Positions 1-6,371 of a stretch of 7,643 bases of DNA are shown here, in pieces; positions within the stretch are counted from its first letter, which is position 1; every line of letters begins with the position of its first letter. The notes below the pieces were generated by a model. The model searched no databases. It saw nothing but the letters and a program-made list of their open reading frames with translations, and was not told where the DNA came from. The position numbers were made by a program, and so were the translations under genes. The DNA is from Candidatus Magasanikiibacteriota bacterium. GTDB taxonomy: Bacteria; Patescibacteriota; Patescibacteriia; Magasanikbacterales; GWA2-37-8. The stretch spans positions 1 to 7,643 of the forward strand of contig CAIOJG010000087.1 in assembly GCA_903858555.1 (NCBI GenBank), read 5' to 3'.

Positions 1-408
1 ATCTTCTAAAGCCGGATACAAAACTTCCGCAATCGTTGTGTTGAGACGATGAATTTCATCAATAAATAAAATATCACCTTTTTGAAGATTAGAAAGAATG
101 GCAGCGAGGTCGCCAACCTTTTCTAGAGTCGGTCCAGAAGCAACTTTGATGTTGCTGCTCATTTCACGCGCGATAATATGGGCTAAAGTAGTCTTGCCTA
201 GCCCTGGATTTCCATAAAGTAAAATATGCTCTAATACATCTTCGCGATTTTTAGCGGCCTGAATGGAAATATTGAGGTTTTGCTTGATTTGATTTTGACC
301 TACAAAGTCTACCAACATCGTTGGGCGCAAAGAAACCTCAAGAATAACCTCGTCAGTGGAATTTTGAGGGTCGGTCAGTCGGTTTGGTTGAATATTTTCT
401 TCTAACAT
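1..408 (-). CDS. ruvB: Holliday junction branch migration ATPase RuvB (partial; N-terminal 136 residues)
   Basis: RuvB is the hexameric AAA+ motor that, with RuvA, drives Holliday-junction branch migration in recombinational repair. Reading the minus strand from the ATG at 408, the frame is open to the window edge and the C-terminal part lies outside. The translation shows the typical RuvB N-terminal layout: an acidic start, then SLRPTMLVDFVGQ (family form LRPxxLxDFxGQ) near residues 26-38, Walker A GNPGLGKT near 66-73, the GPxLEKxGDLAAIL segment near 91-105, and Walker B with RuvB signature LFIDEIHRL near 114-122. The length to Walker A fits full RuvB proteins, so the start is probably correct. 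No SD precedes the ATG; a TATAAT box ends 9 bases upstream, so the mRNA may be leaderless. It is divergent from nrdJ. Family assignment is secure; the C-terminal DNA-binding domain cannot be judged here. Confidence 0.96.
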   Translation of the reverse strand, partial: MLEENIQPNRLTDPQNSTDEVILEVSLRPTMLVDFVGQNQIKQNLNISIQAAKNREDVLEHILLYGNPGLGKTTLAHIIAREMSSNIKVASGPTLEKVGDLAAILSNLQKGDILFIDEIHRLNTTIAEVLYPALED

Positions 409-417
409 ATAGTGGTT

Positions 418-447
418 ATTATACTAAATACAATAGGTAAAGTCCAA
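418..447 (-). promoter_or_regulatory. Promoter of ruvB, probably giving a leaderless mRNA
   Basis: On the minus strand a perfect -10 TATAAT (423 to 418) follows a weak -35 TTGGAC (447 to 442) with an 18-base spacer. The expected transcription start is near 410-411, only 2-3 bases before the ATG at 408, and no SD exists. The -35 box forms half of the palindrome at 442-454. The -10 is strong evidence; the -35 matches the consensus at only three positions. Confidence 0.6.
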
Positions 448-454
448 TTTGGAC
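442..454. promoter_or_regulatory. 13-bp perfect palindrome over the ruvB -35 box (candidate operator)
   Basis: GTCCAATTTGGAC is a perfect 6-1-6 inverted repeat. One half-site coincides with the proposed ruvB -35 element, so a bound dimeric repressor would block RNA polymerase. ruvB is damage-inducible in many bacteria, so a LexA-like or other repressor is conceivable, but the sequence is not a known LexA box and no protein can be named from it. Confidence 0.35.
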
Positions 455-471
455 AGCGCCAAAAAAACTCA

Positions 472-491
472 TGTGGATAACTTGTTCAAAA
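472..491 (-). promoter_or_regulatory. DnaA box (perfect) plus adjacent degenerate box upstream of nrdJ
   Basis: The minus strand carries TTATCCACA (480 to 472), an exact match to the DnaA-box consensus TTATNCACA. Two bases away, in the same orientation, lies TTTTGAACA (491 to 483), a degenerate copy. They sit about 30-40 bases upstream of the nrdJ -35 box. DnaA control of RNR genes is known from E. coli nrdAB; a similar role here is inferred. There is no cluster of boxes, so this is not presented as a replication origin. Confidence 0.5.
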
Positions 492-519
492 ACTGTTTTT
501 AACTCGTATTCTCAATTGG

Positions 520-548
520 TTGGCAGCCATTTGACGATGTGGTATAAT
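520..548 (+). promoter_or_regulatory. Sigma-70-type promoter of nrdJ
   Basis: TTGGCA (520-525), a 17-base spacer and a perfect TATAAT (543-548) form a near-consensus promoter. Transcription would start near 555, leaving a leader of about 90 bases before the nrdJ ATG. It is divergent from the ruvB promoter; the two -10 boxes are about 120 bases apart, with the DnaA box between them. Confidence 0.75.
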
Positions 549-558
549 AGCTTCACGA

Positions 559-597
559 AAAGTTAGATTACTACAGGTAGTGTTTAAACTAAACTTT
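559..597 (+). other. Imperfect stem-loop in the nrdJ mRNA leader
   Basis: AAAGTTAG (559-566) can pair with CTAAACTTT (589-597) with one bulged base. Inside it, ACTAC (570-574) faces GTAGT (577-581), with the innermost C-G pair probably open, and there is a GTTTAAAC palindrome at 582-589. The structure lies wholly in the leader between the promoter and the start codon. It does not resemble a cobalamin riboswitch, which is much larger. Function unknown; it may be fortuitous. Confidence 0.25.
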
Positions 598-645
598 GAA
601 CACGACAAGTAGTAAAAAATTTATTTTCAATAATCCCTTTATAAT

Positions 646-3600
646 ATGCAGACTACTACTGCGACTCGTACCTTCAAAGTTGATAAAGAATTTAAATATT
701 CTGCCAACGGAATGAAATTTCCACGCCACTATACCAAAGACGGCGTGAGTCCTTTTGATATGTTCAATTACGAATTGCGTTCATCCGTGATTCGTCAACC
801 AAGTGGCGAAGTTATTTTTGAAATGCACGATGTAGAAGTGCCAAAGCAGTGGACACAAGTAGCTACCGATATTTTGGCTCAAAAATATTTTCGCAAAGCC
901 GGCGTGCCTCAGTATGATGAAAATGGTGTAGCTAAAATGAAAGCCGATGGTACTCTAGAAATGGGCCCAGAAAAAAGTATGAAGCAGGTGGCTCATCGTT
1001 TGGCTGGTACTTGGCGCTATTGGGGAGAAAAATATGGTTATTTTGCGACTGCTTTGGACGCGCAAATTTTTTATGAGGAGTTGGTTTACATGTTGATCAA
1101 TCAAATGGTGGCGCCAAACTCTCCACAGTGGTTCAACACCGGTTTATACTGGGCTTATGGTATCAACGGTCCAGCTCAAGGTCATTATTATGTCGACCCA
1201 GATAATGGTGTTTTAGTAAAATCAAAAGATTCTTATTCTCATCCTCAGCCACACGCTTGTTTTATCCAATCTATCAAAGATGATTTGGTAAATGAAGGTG
1301 GTATTATGGATTTGTGGGTACGTGAAGCGCGTTTATTTAAATATGGTTCTGGTACCGGTACCAATTTTTCCAACTTGCGTGGTTATGGAGAAAAACTTTC
1401 CGGTGGTGGCAAAAGCAGTGGTTTGATGAGTTGGTTGAAAATCGGAGATCGTGCTGCGGGCGCAATCAAATCCGGTGGTACTACTCGTCGCGCTGCCAAA
1501 ATGGTAATTTTAAATGTTGATCATCCGGATGTCGAAACTTTTATTGAATGGAAAGTAAAAGAAGAACAAAAAGTGGCGACTTTGATTGCGGCAGGTTATG
1601 AGGGTGGTTATGAAGGCGAAGCTTACCTCACAATTTCCGGACAAAATTCCAACAACTCCATTCGCATCACTCAAGAATTCATGGAAGCAGTAGTGAAAGA
1701 TAATGGTTGGGAATTGATCAATCGCACTGATGGCGGTGTGGCTAAAAAAATGAAAGCACGTGATTTGTGGGACAAGATTGCAGATGCCGCTTGGCGCTGT
1801 GCCGACCCAGGTGTGCAATATGATACCAATATCAATGATTGGCATACTTGTCCGGCTTCTGGTCGCATCAATGGTAGTAACCCTTGCAGTGAGTATATGT
1901 TCTTGGATGACACTGCTTGTAATTTGGCTTCTATCAACTTGGCACATTATTACGACCCAGAGACCGCCACTTTTGATGTAGATGGTTATAAATATACTAC
2001 TCGTGTTTGGACAGTGGTACTTGAATTGAGTGTTTTAATGGCTCAATTCCCAAGTGCAGAAATTGCTCAGATGAGTTATGAATTCCGTACCCTTGGTTTG
2101 GGATATGCCAACATTGGTAGTCTCTTGATGACGGCTGGTATTGCTTATGATTCTCCAGAGGCTTTGGCTTTTGCTGGTACCGTGACGGCTTTGATGACTG
2201 CTCAATCTTATGAGACTTCGGCCGAGATGGCCAGTTTCCTTGGGACATTCCAAAGATATCCAGAAAATCGTGAACATATGTTGCGTGTCATGCGCAATCA
2301 TCGCCGCGCTGCTTTCAATGCACACGAAGATGAATACGAAAATATTGCTATCAAACCACTTGGTATCGATCCTCAGTATGCCCCAGCTTATTTGTTGGTG
2401 GCGGCTCGTGAAGCTTGGAATCGCACTTTGGAAATGGGTGAAAAATATGGTTTCCGCAATGCGCAAACTACTTTGCTCGCGCCAACCGGTACCATTGGTC
2501 TTTTGATGGATTGTGCTACGACCGGTGTAGAACCAGATTTCTCGTTAGTGAAATTTAAAAAATTGGCTGGTGGTGGGTACTTCAAAATTGTCAACGAATC
2601 AGTACCGGTGGCTTTGAAAACTTTGGGTTACAATGAGAGTGATGTAATTGATATTGTAAATTATTTGAAAGGCCACGCTACTTTGGTAGGTGCACCAGCT
2701 ATCAATCATCAAACTTTGATTGCCAAAGGATTGACTCCTGCCGATTTAGAAAATATCGAAAAATCATTGCTCAGTGCTTTTGAACTTCAGTTTGTTTTCA
2801 ACAACTGGACTTTGGGAGAAGAAACTATGGCTCGTCTTGGTTTCAGTAGTGAACAATATTTAGATCCAAATTTCAACTTCCTCAAAGCAATTGGTTTCAA
2901 TGATGATGAACTCGAAATTGCCAACGAATTTGTTTGTGGTGCCATGGCTATCGAAGGCGCTCCACATTTGAAAACTGAACATTACAAAGTATTTGATACC
3001 GCCAATAAAAATGGTAAAAAAGGAAAACGCTTCATCCATTATTTAGGCCACATCCGTATGATGGCCGCGGTACAACCTTTCTTGTCTGGTGCTATTTCCA
3101 AAACTATCAACATGCCAAATGAGGCCACTGTGGAAGATGTGAAGATTGCCTACATGGCATCGTGGAAATTGGCGCTCAAAGCCAACGCTATTTATCGTGA
3201 TGGTTGCAAGATGTCTCAACCTTTGGCTTCTAAATCTGATTCTAAAAAAGATGAAGTGAAAGAAGAAATAAAACTTGAAGAAAAAGTAGAAACAATTTCT
3301 GAAACTATCACTAAAACTTTTTCTCTAAGTAGTGATAATAAGAGTGTGGTGAATCAGTTGGTAGAAGAAGATAAAGCGCAAATTAATTATGCGCATGACG
3401 GCAGTAACCAAGGTACAAAAATTTATATCCACGGCGAACAACGTCGTCTTCCATATAAACGTAGTGGTATCACTATCAAAGCCAAAATTGCGGGACAGAA
3501 AATTTTTGTCCGCACTGGTGAATATCCAGATGGACGTTTGGGTGAAGTGTTTATCGATATGTATCGCGAAGGCGCGGCATTCAGAAGTTTGTTAAATTTA

Positions 3601-4095
3601 TTTGCGATTTCTATTTCGACCGGTTTGCAACACGGCGTACCGCTCGAAGAATATGTCGACAAATTTACTTTCACCCGCTTTGAACCAGCTGGCATGACCG
3701 ATCATCCAAATATTAAATCTTGTACTTCTATTATTGATTTTGTTTTCCGCTTGTTGGGAATGGAATATTTGGGACGCACCGATTTTGTTCAGGTGAAACC
3801 AAACGGAATTCAAAAAAATCGCGCCCATCAATTGGAACAATTTTTTGATAAATCTCAAGGTCAACAAACTTTAGATTTTGAAGATGCCGCTGTCGAAGTA
3901 GAAGATGTGCAAGTCCAGATGGAAATAAAAACAGAGACAAACAAAGCAGTAAATACCGCATTGTCTGGCGCAGAACAGATGTTGGCTGGAATGATGGGCG
4001 ATGCTCCTCCTTGCCCAACCTGTGGCCACATTACGATTCGAAACGGAAGTTGTTACAAATGTCTGAATTGCGGAAGTACAACTGGCTGTAGCTAA
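646..4095 (+). CDS. nrdJ: Adenosylcobalamin-dependent (class II) ribonucleoside-diphosphate reductase
   Basis: This cytosolic enzyme reduces ribonucleotides to deoxyribonucleotides, using a radical made by cleaving adenosylcobalamin, so it needs neither a NrdB subunit nor oxygen. Landmarks in the 1149 residues: NSPQWFNTG at 158-166; a redox cysteine in HACFIQS (C205); a glycine-rich GSGTGTNFSNLRG stretch near 235-247; the active-site NPCSE motif (N412, thiyl-radical C414, E416); the second redox cysteine C425 in DTACNLASINL, 11 residues after C414; and PTGTIG at 613-618. A charged Lys/Glu-rich linker (about 862-915) leads to a TSCPD-type domain (about 925-1060) and a cysteine-rich tail (C1123, C1126, C1136, C1139, C1142, C1148) that probably re-reduces the active site or binds metal. 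No N-terminal ATP-cone was recognised. The length fits the long NrdJ subfamily, and there is no intein or frameshift. No SD precedes the ATG. A terminator follows, and the cofactor-making adenosyltransferase is next. Confidence 0.97.
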   Translation: MQTTTATRTFKVDKEFKYSANGMKFPRHYTKDGVSPFDMFNYELRSSVIRQPSGEVIFEMHDVEVPKQWTQVATDILAQKYFRKAGVPQYDENGVAKMKADGTLEMGPEKSMKQVAHRLAGTWRYWGEKYGYFATALDAQIFYEELVYMLINQMVAPNSPQWFNTGLYWAYGINGPAQGHYYVDPDNGVLVKSKDSYSHPQPHACFIQSIKDDLVNEGGIMDLWVREARLFKYGSGTGTNFSNLRGYGEKLSGGGKSSGLMSWLKIGDRAAGAIKSGGTTRRAAKMVILNVDHPDVETFIEWKVKEEQKVATLIAAGYEGGYEGEAYLTISGQNSNNSIRITQEFMEAVVKDNGWELINRTDGGVAKKMKARDLWDKIADAAWRCADPGVQYDTNINDWHTCPASGRINGSNPCSEYMFLDDTACNLASINLAHYYDPETATFDVDGYKYTTRVWTVVLELSVLMAQFPSAEIAQMSYEFRTLGLGYANIGSLLMTAGIAYDSPEALAFAGTVTALMTAQSYETSAEMASFLGTFQRYPENREHMLRVMRNHRRAAFNAHEDEYENIAIKPLGIDPQYAPAYLLVAAREAWNRTLEMGEKYGFRNAQTTLLAPTGTIGLLMDCATTGVEPDFSLVKFKKLAGGGYFKIVNESVPVALKTLGYNESDVIDIVNYLKGHATLVGAPAINHQTLIAKGLTPADLENIEKSLLSAFELQFVFNNWTLGEETMARLGFSSEQYLDPNFNFLKAIGFNDDELEIANEFVCGAMAIEGAPHLKTEHYKVFDTANKNGKKGKRFIHYLGHIRMMAAVQPFLSGAISKTINMPNEATVEDVKIAYMASWKLALKANAIYRDGCKMSQPLASKSDSKKDEVKEEIKLEEKVETISETITKTFSLSSDNKSVVNQLVEEDKAQINYAHDGSNQGTKIYIHGEQRRLPYKRSGITIKAKIAGQKIFVRTGEYPDGRLGEVFIDMYREGAAFRSLLNLFAISISTGLQHGVPLEEYVDKFTFTRFEPAGMTDHPNIKSCTSIIDFVFRLLGMEYLGRTDFVQVKPNGIQKNRAHQLEQFFDKSQGQQTLDFEDAAVEVEDVQVQMEIKTETNKAVNTALSGAEQMLAGMMGDAPPCPTCGHITIRNGSCYKCLNCGSTTGCS

Positions 4096-4111
4096 ACAAA
4101 GCTTGTAGTGG

Positions 4112-4166
4112 ATCCCATCTCGGTATTGTCTACTTTAAACGGTAGGTATGTCGGGGTGGGATTTTG
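4112..4166 (+). terminator. Long hairpin terminator after nrdJ
   Basis: ATCCCATCTCG (4112-4122) pairs over all 11 positions, with two G-U pairs, with CGGGGTGGGAT (4152-4162). An inner stem pairs TCTAC (4129-4133) with GTAGG (4142-4146). A short T run and a T-rich stretch follow. It starts 16 bases after the nrdJ stop codon. The T-tract is imperfect, so some read-through into the adenosyltransferase gene is possible. Confidence 0.7.
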
Positions 4167-4198
4167 ATTTATATTTGCTTTTTAAATAAGATTTTGTT

Positions 4199-4202
4199 AG
4201 GA
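4199..4202 (+). promoter_or_regulatory. Ribosome binding site of the adenosyltransferase gene
   Basis: AGGA lies 9 bases before the ATG at 4212 and 12 bases before the second ATG at 4215, which favours the first. This is the only plus-strand gene in the window with a recognisable SD. A weak promoter candidate, TTGATT (4164-4169) with 17-base spacing to TAAGAT (4187-4192), lies just upstream; it matches the consensus poorly and may not be real. Confidence 0.5.
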
Positions 4203-4211
4203 TAAAAATCT

Positions 4212-4751
4212 ATGATGAAAATATACACTAAAACTGGAGACCAAGGGGAGACGTCATTGCTCGGAGGTGTACGTGTTACTAAAGACTGTATCACGTTGCA
4301 AGTCGTGGGCGAAGTAGATGAATTAAATTCTACGATTGGTGAAGTGGTTGCACATTTGTGGGGTGATGAGCCGGCGGAATTTTTACAAAAAATTCAGCGG
4401 GATCTTTTTAAAGTTGGCGCAGAGTTGGCTTCTATCCAAACTCAATTTCATTCTAAAGTAGAAAAAGTTGGTGATTTGGAAATTGAAGAATTGGAAAGTA
4501 ATATTGATTCTTTATCTGAGCAATTACCGGAATTGAAAAATTTTATTTTACCGGGTGGTAGTGTATCAGGGGCAGTGTTGCATCAGGCTCGCGCCGTCTG
4601 TCGTCGCAGTGAGCGCGCTTTGGTAACTTTAGGCAAAGAAAAAGAAGTGCGACCGGAATTGTACAAGTATTTAAATCGTCTCAGTGATTATCTTTTTACG
4701 GCCGCGCGTTGGGTAAATTGGAGTGCTGGCAGTGAAGAAATAAAGGTATAA
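4212..4751 (+). CDS. pduO: PduO-type ATP:cob(I)alamin adenosyltransferase
   Basis: This enzyme transfers the 5'-deoxyadenosyl group of ATP to cob(I)alamin, giving adenosylcobalamin, the cofactor of class II RNR. The 179 residues match a single-domain PduO/MMAB-type protein: the N-terminal ATP-binding signature YTKTGDQGETSLLGG (5-19), GEVDELNSTIG (33-43), LPGG at 113-116, HQARAVCRRSER (124-135) and YLNRLSDYLF (153-162). These form the trimeric four-helix-bundle fold with the active site between subunits. It lies just downstream of nrdJ, beyond a hairpin terminator, and the functional link is direct because it supplies the coenzyme that NrdJ consumes. No cobalamin synthesis or uptake gene is visible, so the corrinoid is probably scavenged (inference). 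The family call is secure; the exact symbol varies between annotation systems (pduO, cobO, MMAB-like). Confidence 0.95.
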   Translation: MMKIYTKTGDQGETSLLGGVRVTKDCITLQVVGEVDELNSTIGEVVAHLWGDEPAEFLQKIQRDLFKVGAELASIQTQFHSKVEKVGDLEIEELESNIDSLSEQLPELKNFILPGGSVSGAVLHQARAVCRRSERALVTLGKEKEVRPELYKYLNRLSDYLFTAARWVNWSAGSEEIKV

Positions 4752-4781
4752 AATAGGAAAATCTTATACACTTCTATATAC

Positions 4782-4810
4782 TTGACAGAGTGAGGAAATA
4801 AAATTACAAT
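4782..4810 (+). promoter_or_regulatory. Near-consensus sigma-70 promoter for a candidate small RNA
   Basis: A perfect -35 TTGACA (4782-4787), exactly 17 bases of spacer and -10 TACAAT (4805-4810) make this the best promoter in the window. The start would be near 4817. The ATG at 4809-4811 lies inside the -10 box, so the 78-codon ORF beginning there would not be translated from this transcript. It lies 30 bases after the adenosyltransferase stop. Confidence 0.7.
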
Positions 4811-4816
4811 GGACAC

Positions 4817-4924
4817 AACTTTTCTCTATAAAGTTGCGACAGAATTGATGTATCAATCGGATCGGATTCTGAAAATTTCTCTCTCTGGTTCCTCTATAAT
4901 ATTTTATCTAGGAATCTCTTTTTC
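4817..4924 (+). ncRNA. Candidate small non-coding RNA of about 108 nt (unknown family)
   Basis: The stretch is bracketed by a near-consensus promoter and a hairpin with a T-rich tail, and holds no convincing ORF. Predicted pairing: a 5' stem CAACTTT/AAAGTTG (4816-4822 with 4830-4836); a middle stem CAGAAT/ATTCTG (4840-4845 with 4866-4871) enclosing a small TTGAT/ATCAA hairpin; and the terminator stem at the 3' end. I recognise no hallmark of SRP RNA, tmRNA, RNase P RNA, 6S RNA or a riboswitch. It could instead be an attenuated leader for the downstream HNH gene, with the terminator as the switch. The pairing was done by eye. Confidence 0.4.
4887..4923 (+). terminator. Intrinsic terminator of the candidate small RNA
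   Basis: GGTTCCT (4887-4893) pairs with AGGAATC (4910-4916). After a 2x2 internal loop, ATAA (4896-4899) pairs with TTAT (4904-4907) around a TATT loop. A pyrimidine tail with five T's (4919-4923) follows. The stem is AT-rich at its top, so it is of moderate strength. From here to the next promoter (about 4925-5019) I see no gene or clear structure. Confidence 0.5.
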
Positions 4925-5019
4925 TAAATTTGATTCGCCCATTAATACATGCGTTTCTGTTCGCAGCTTTATGGAGGAAAGTGTTTTAGTCTTTGGCGGT
5001 AGTCATCTAAGAATACATA

Positions 5020-5048
5020 TTGATTTTTGTTTACCATTATGGTAAAAT
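5020..5048 (+). promoter_or_regulatory. Promoter of the HNH gene, probably giving a leaderless mRNA
   Basis: TTGATT (5020-5025), a 17-base spacer and TAAAAT (5043-5048) place the transcription start near 5055-5056, 2-3 bases before the ATG at 5058. No SD precedes the ATG. The same geometry occurs at ruvB and the TrmB-like gene. This promoter may also transcribe the tRNA-Leu downstream, since no separate promoter is apparent before it. Confidence 0.55.
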
Positions 5049-5057
5049 ATATTCAAT

Positions 5058-5531
5058 ATGAGAAAAAGGAGTTGGACAACAAAACAATTAAAAGATGCTG
5101 TAGAAAGTTCTTTTAGTTATCGCAAAGTTTTATCCAAGCTTGGTTTACGTGAAGCTGGTGGTAATTATGAACAATTAAAACAATACATTGCTGAAAATAA
5201 TTTTAGTATCGAGCATTTTAAAGGGAGGGGATGGAATGTTGGGATGATCGGAATAGGAAAACCAAGACGTTCATTGGAAAAAATTTTGGTAAATGGTAGT
5301 AATTTTCAAAGTTTTAAATTGAAGAAAAGACTTTTTACCGCTAAATTAAAATTTCCAAAATGTGAAGAGTGTGGTTGGGCGAAAAAAACACCAGATGGTT
5401 ATTTACCGCTTGAACTTGACCATATAAATGGTGATAGACATGATAATCGTTTGGAAAATTTAAGGGTATTGTGTCCAAATTGTCATAGTCTGAAACCAAC
5501 CCACCGAGGAAGAAATAGAAAGAAAAAATAA
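5058..5531 (+). CDS. Small HNH endonuclease
   Basis: This is a 157-residue HNH nuclease of the kind found as free-standing homing or phage-like endonucleases; its cleavage site is unknown. The C-terminal nuclease module shows paired zinc cysteines C102/C105 (CEECGW) and C139/C142 (CPNCHS), with the catalytic motif LDHINGD between them (D121, H122, N124, D126) and the family helix DNRLENLRVLC (129-139), including N134 of the HNH signature. The first 60 or so residues (WTTKQLKDAV, then SYRKVLSKLGL) look like a helix-turn-helix DNA-binding region. The tail is very basic (GRNRKKK), consistent with nucleic acid binding. All key residues are present, so it may be active. The stop lies 4 bases before tRNA-Leu. 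Composition matches its neighbours, so there is no sign of recent transfer. A defence or repair role cannot be excluded. Confidence 0.9.
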   Translation: MRKRSWTTKQLKDAVESSFSYRKVLSKLGLREAGGNYEQLKQYIAENNFSIEHFKGRGWNVGMIGIGKPRRSLEKILVNGSNFQSFKLKKRLFTAKLKFPKCEECGWAKKTPDGYLPLELDHINGDRHDNRLENLRVLCPNCHSLKPTHRGRNRKKK

Positions 5532-5535
5532 AAAT

Positions 5536-5616
5536 GCTCAGATGGCGGAATGGTATACGCACAACACTTAAAATGTTGCACCGAAAGGTATGCGGGTTCG
5601 AGTCCCGCTCTGAGCA
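5536..5616 (+). tRNA. tRNA-Leu, anticodon UAA
   Basis: A complete 81-base cloverleaf. The acceptor stem GCTCAGA/TCTGAGC is a perfect 7 bp, and the D-stem is GCG/CGC. The anticodon stem CAACA/TGTTG (5562-5566 with 5574-5578) holds the loop CTTAAAA with anticodon TAA at 5569-5571, reading UUA codons. A variable arm ACC-GAAA-GGT is present as expected for a class II tRNA, and the T-arm is GCGGG-TTCGAGT-CCCGC. The discriminator is A. CCA is not encoded, so it must be added by nucleotidyltransferase. It lies 4 bases after the HNH stop and before a terminator. Confidence 0.96.
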
Positions 5617-5621
5617 CTAAA

Positions 5622-5651
5622 AATAATTTACTTTAAGTAAGTTATTTTTTT
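5622..5651 (+). terminator. Intrinsic terminator after tRNA-Leu
   Basis: AATAATTTAC (5622-5631) pairs with GTAAGTTATT (5637-5646) with one G-U pair and a 5-base loop, followed by an uninterrupted T run to 5651. It lies 5 bases after the tRNA and would end the HNH-tRNA transcript. Confidence 0.8.
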
Positions 5652-5694
5652 ATCATTTCATAATGAATTAAATTATTTTTTCAATTAAACGAGA

Positions 5695-5726
5695 AGAGGC
5701 TTCGGTGAATCAACACCGAAGCCTCT
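5695..5726 (-). terminator. Perfect 13-bp GC-rich hairpin, terminator of the minus-strand unknown gene
   Basis: AGAGGCTTCGGTG (5695-5707) and CACCGAAGCCTCT (5714-5726) pair perfectly around a 6-base loop. On the minus strand the hairpin is followed by TCTCGTTT, a weak but usable T-rich tail. It lies 42 bases after the stop of the GC-rich gene. On the plus strand no T run follows, so it is read as a minus-strand terminator. It stands tail-to-tail with the tRNA terminator. Confidence 0.65.
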
Positions 5727-5768
5727 GCAGAAAAGGGCAACCTCCACGTTTCCGTAGAATTTGCCACG

Positions 5769-6371
5769 TTAAGAAAACCTGATTTCCCCGAACGGAATCA
5801 CAATCGTGTGGGTGGCGCTGTCATCCATCCACCGTGCTCCTGGTTTGTTCAGCATGACGTTCCTCCCAATATGCCCGCGGCGCCCACCTTCATTCACACT
5901 GTCGGTCCGAGCTTGCATCCCATGAAGATTAATCTCCCGGTCGTAAGACCAGCGAAACGCTGCGGCGAGGCTCAAATGATCTTCGAGCGTGCCAAACGAT
6001 TCCAGTAGACCTTTGGGCAATTTGAGGTCAGCACGAATTCGTGCCAAAATATCCCGTTGTTCATCGACCGTTCGCATCTCAGTCCTCAAAACCGGAATTG
6101 GCATCCAGAGAATCACCCGGCCGTCTTGATGCAGCCAAGTGACTGGTCCATGAACGATCCCCCTGGTAGGGCACTGCCGAAACGGAGTCACGAAGTGTGC
6201 TACAAAATCAGCAGGCAGTTCGGTGTCGTCAATTGGAATGACATCGCACCGATCAAGACATTCTTTCATGTGACGCTTGAGATGCATTGGAATATCTGGG
6301 GTTTCGTGAATGGCTGTCGAGAAACGATTCTTGGTTGCTGCAAATGATTTAGCCCAGTCAAAGTTCTGCAT
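5769..6371 (-). CDS. Hypothetical protein, GC-rich accessory gene
   Basis: I do not recognise this family. From the ATG at 6371 it encodes 200 residues beginning MQNFDWAKSFAATKNRF. This start has a good SD (GGAG, 6 bases upstream). The frame stays open to an ATG at 6452 (227 residues), but the added stretch contains three stem-loops and reads more like a leader. The protein looks soluble, with no signal peptide or membrane segment. Visible features: a Cys/His-containing stretch HMKECLDRCDV, an aromatic WLHQDGRVILWMPIPVL strand-like segment, a charged helix with DILARIRADLKLP, then HLSLAAAFRWSYDREINLHG, and a beta-rich end HTIVIPFGEIRF. No known catalytic motif was seen. Base composition is close to half G+C, well above every neighbour, which suggests horizontal acquisition. 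It has its own promoter and terminator and is divergent from a TrmB-like regulator, a possible controller. Confidence 0.75.
   Translation of the reverse strand: MQNFDWAKSFAATKNRFSTAIHETPDIPMHLKRHMKECLDRCDVIPIDDTELPADFVAHFVTPFRQCPTRGIVHGPVTWLHQDGRVILWMPIPVLRTEMRTVDEQRDILARIRADLKLPKGLLESFGTLEDHLSLAAAFRWSYDREINLHGMQARTDSVNEGGRRGHIGRNVMLNKPGARWMDDSATHTIVIPFGEIRFS

Noticed and set aside
472..503. Replication origin at the DnaA box
   Set aside because: There is one perfect and one degenerate box only, with no cluster, no AT-rich unwinding repeats and no dnaA or dnaN gene nearby.
555..645. Possible cobalamin riboswitch before nrdJ
   Set aside because: The leader is only about 90 bases and lacks the conserved B12-box core; known cobalamin riboswitches are about twice as long.
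4809..5045. 78-codon plus-strand ORF between the adenosyltransferase and HNH genes
   Set aside because: Its ATG lies inside the -10 box of a strong promoter, no SD precedes it, the frame runs through a terminator-like hairpin, and the translation looks like random AT-rich sequence.
5536..5616. tRNA-Leu as an attachment site for an integrated element
   Set aside because: I found no second copy of the tRNA 3' end in the window and no integrase gene.
5808..6347. Plus-strand ORFs (5808-6008 and 6057-6347) opposite the GC-rich gene
   Set aside because: These are shadows caused by low stop-codon frequency in GC-rich sequence; neither has a start signal or protein-like composition.
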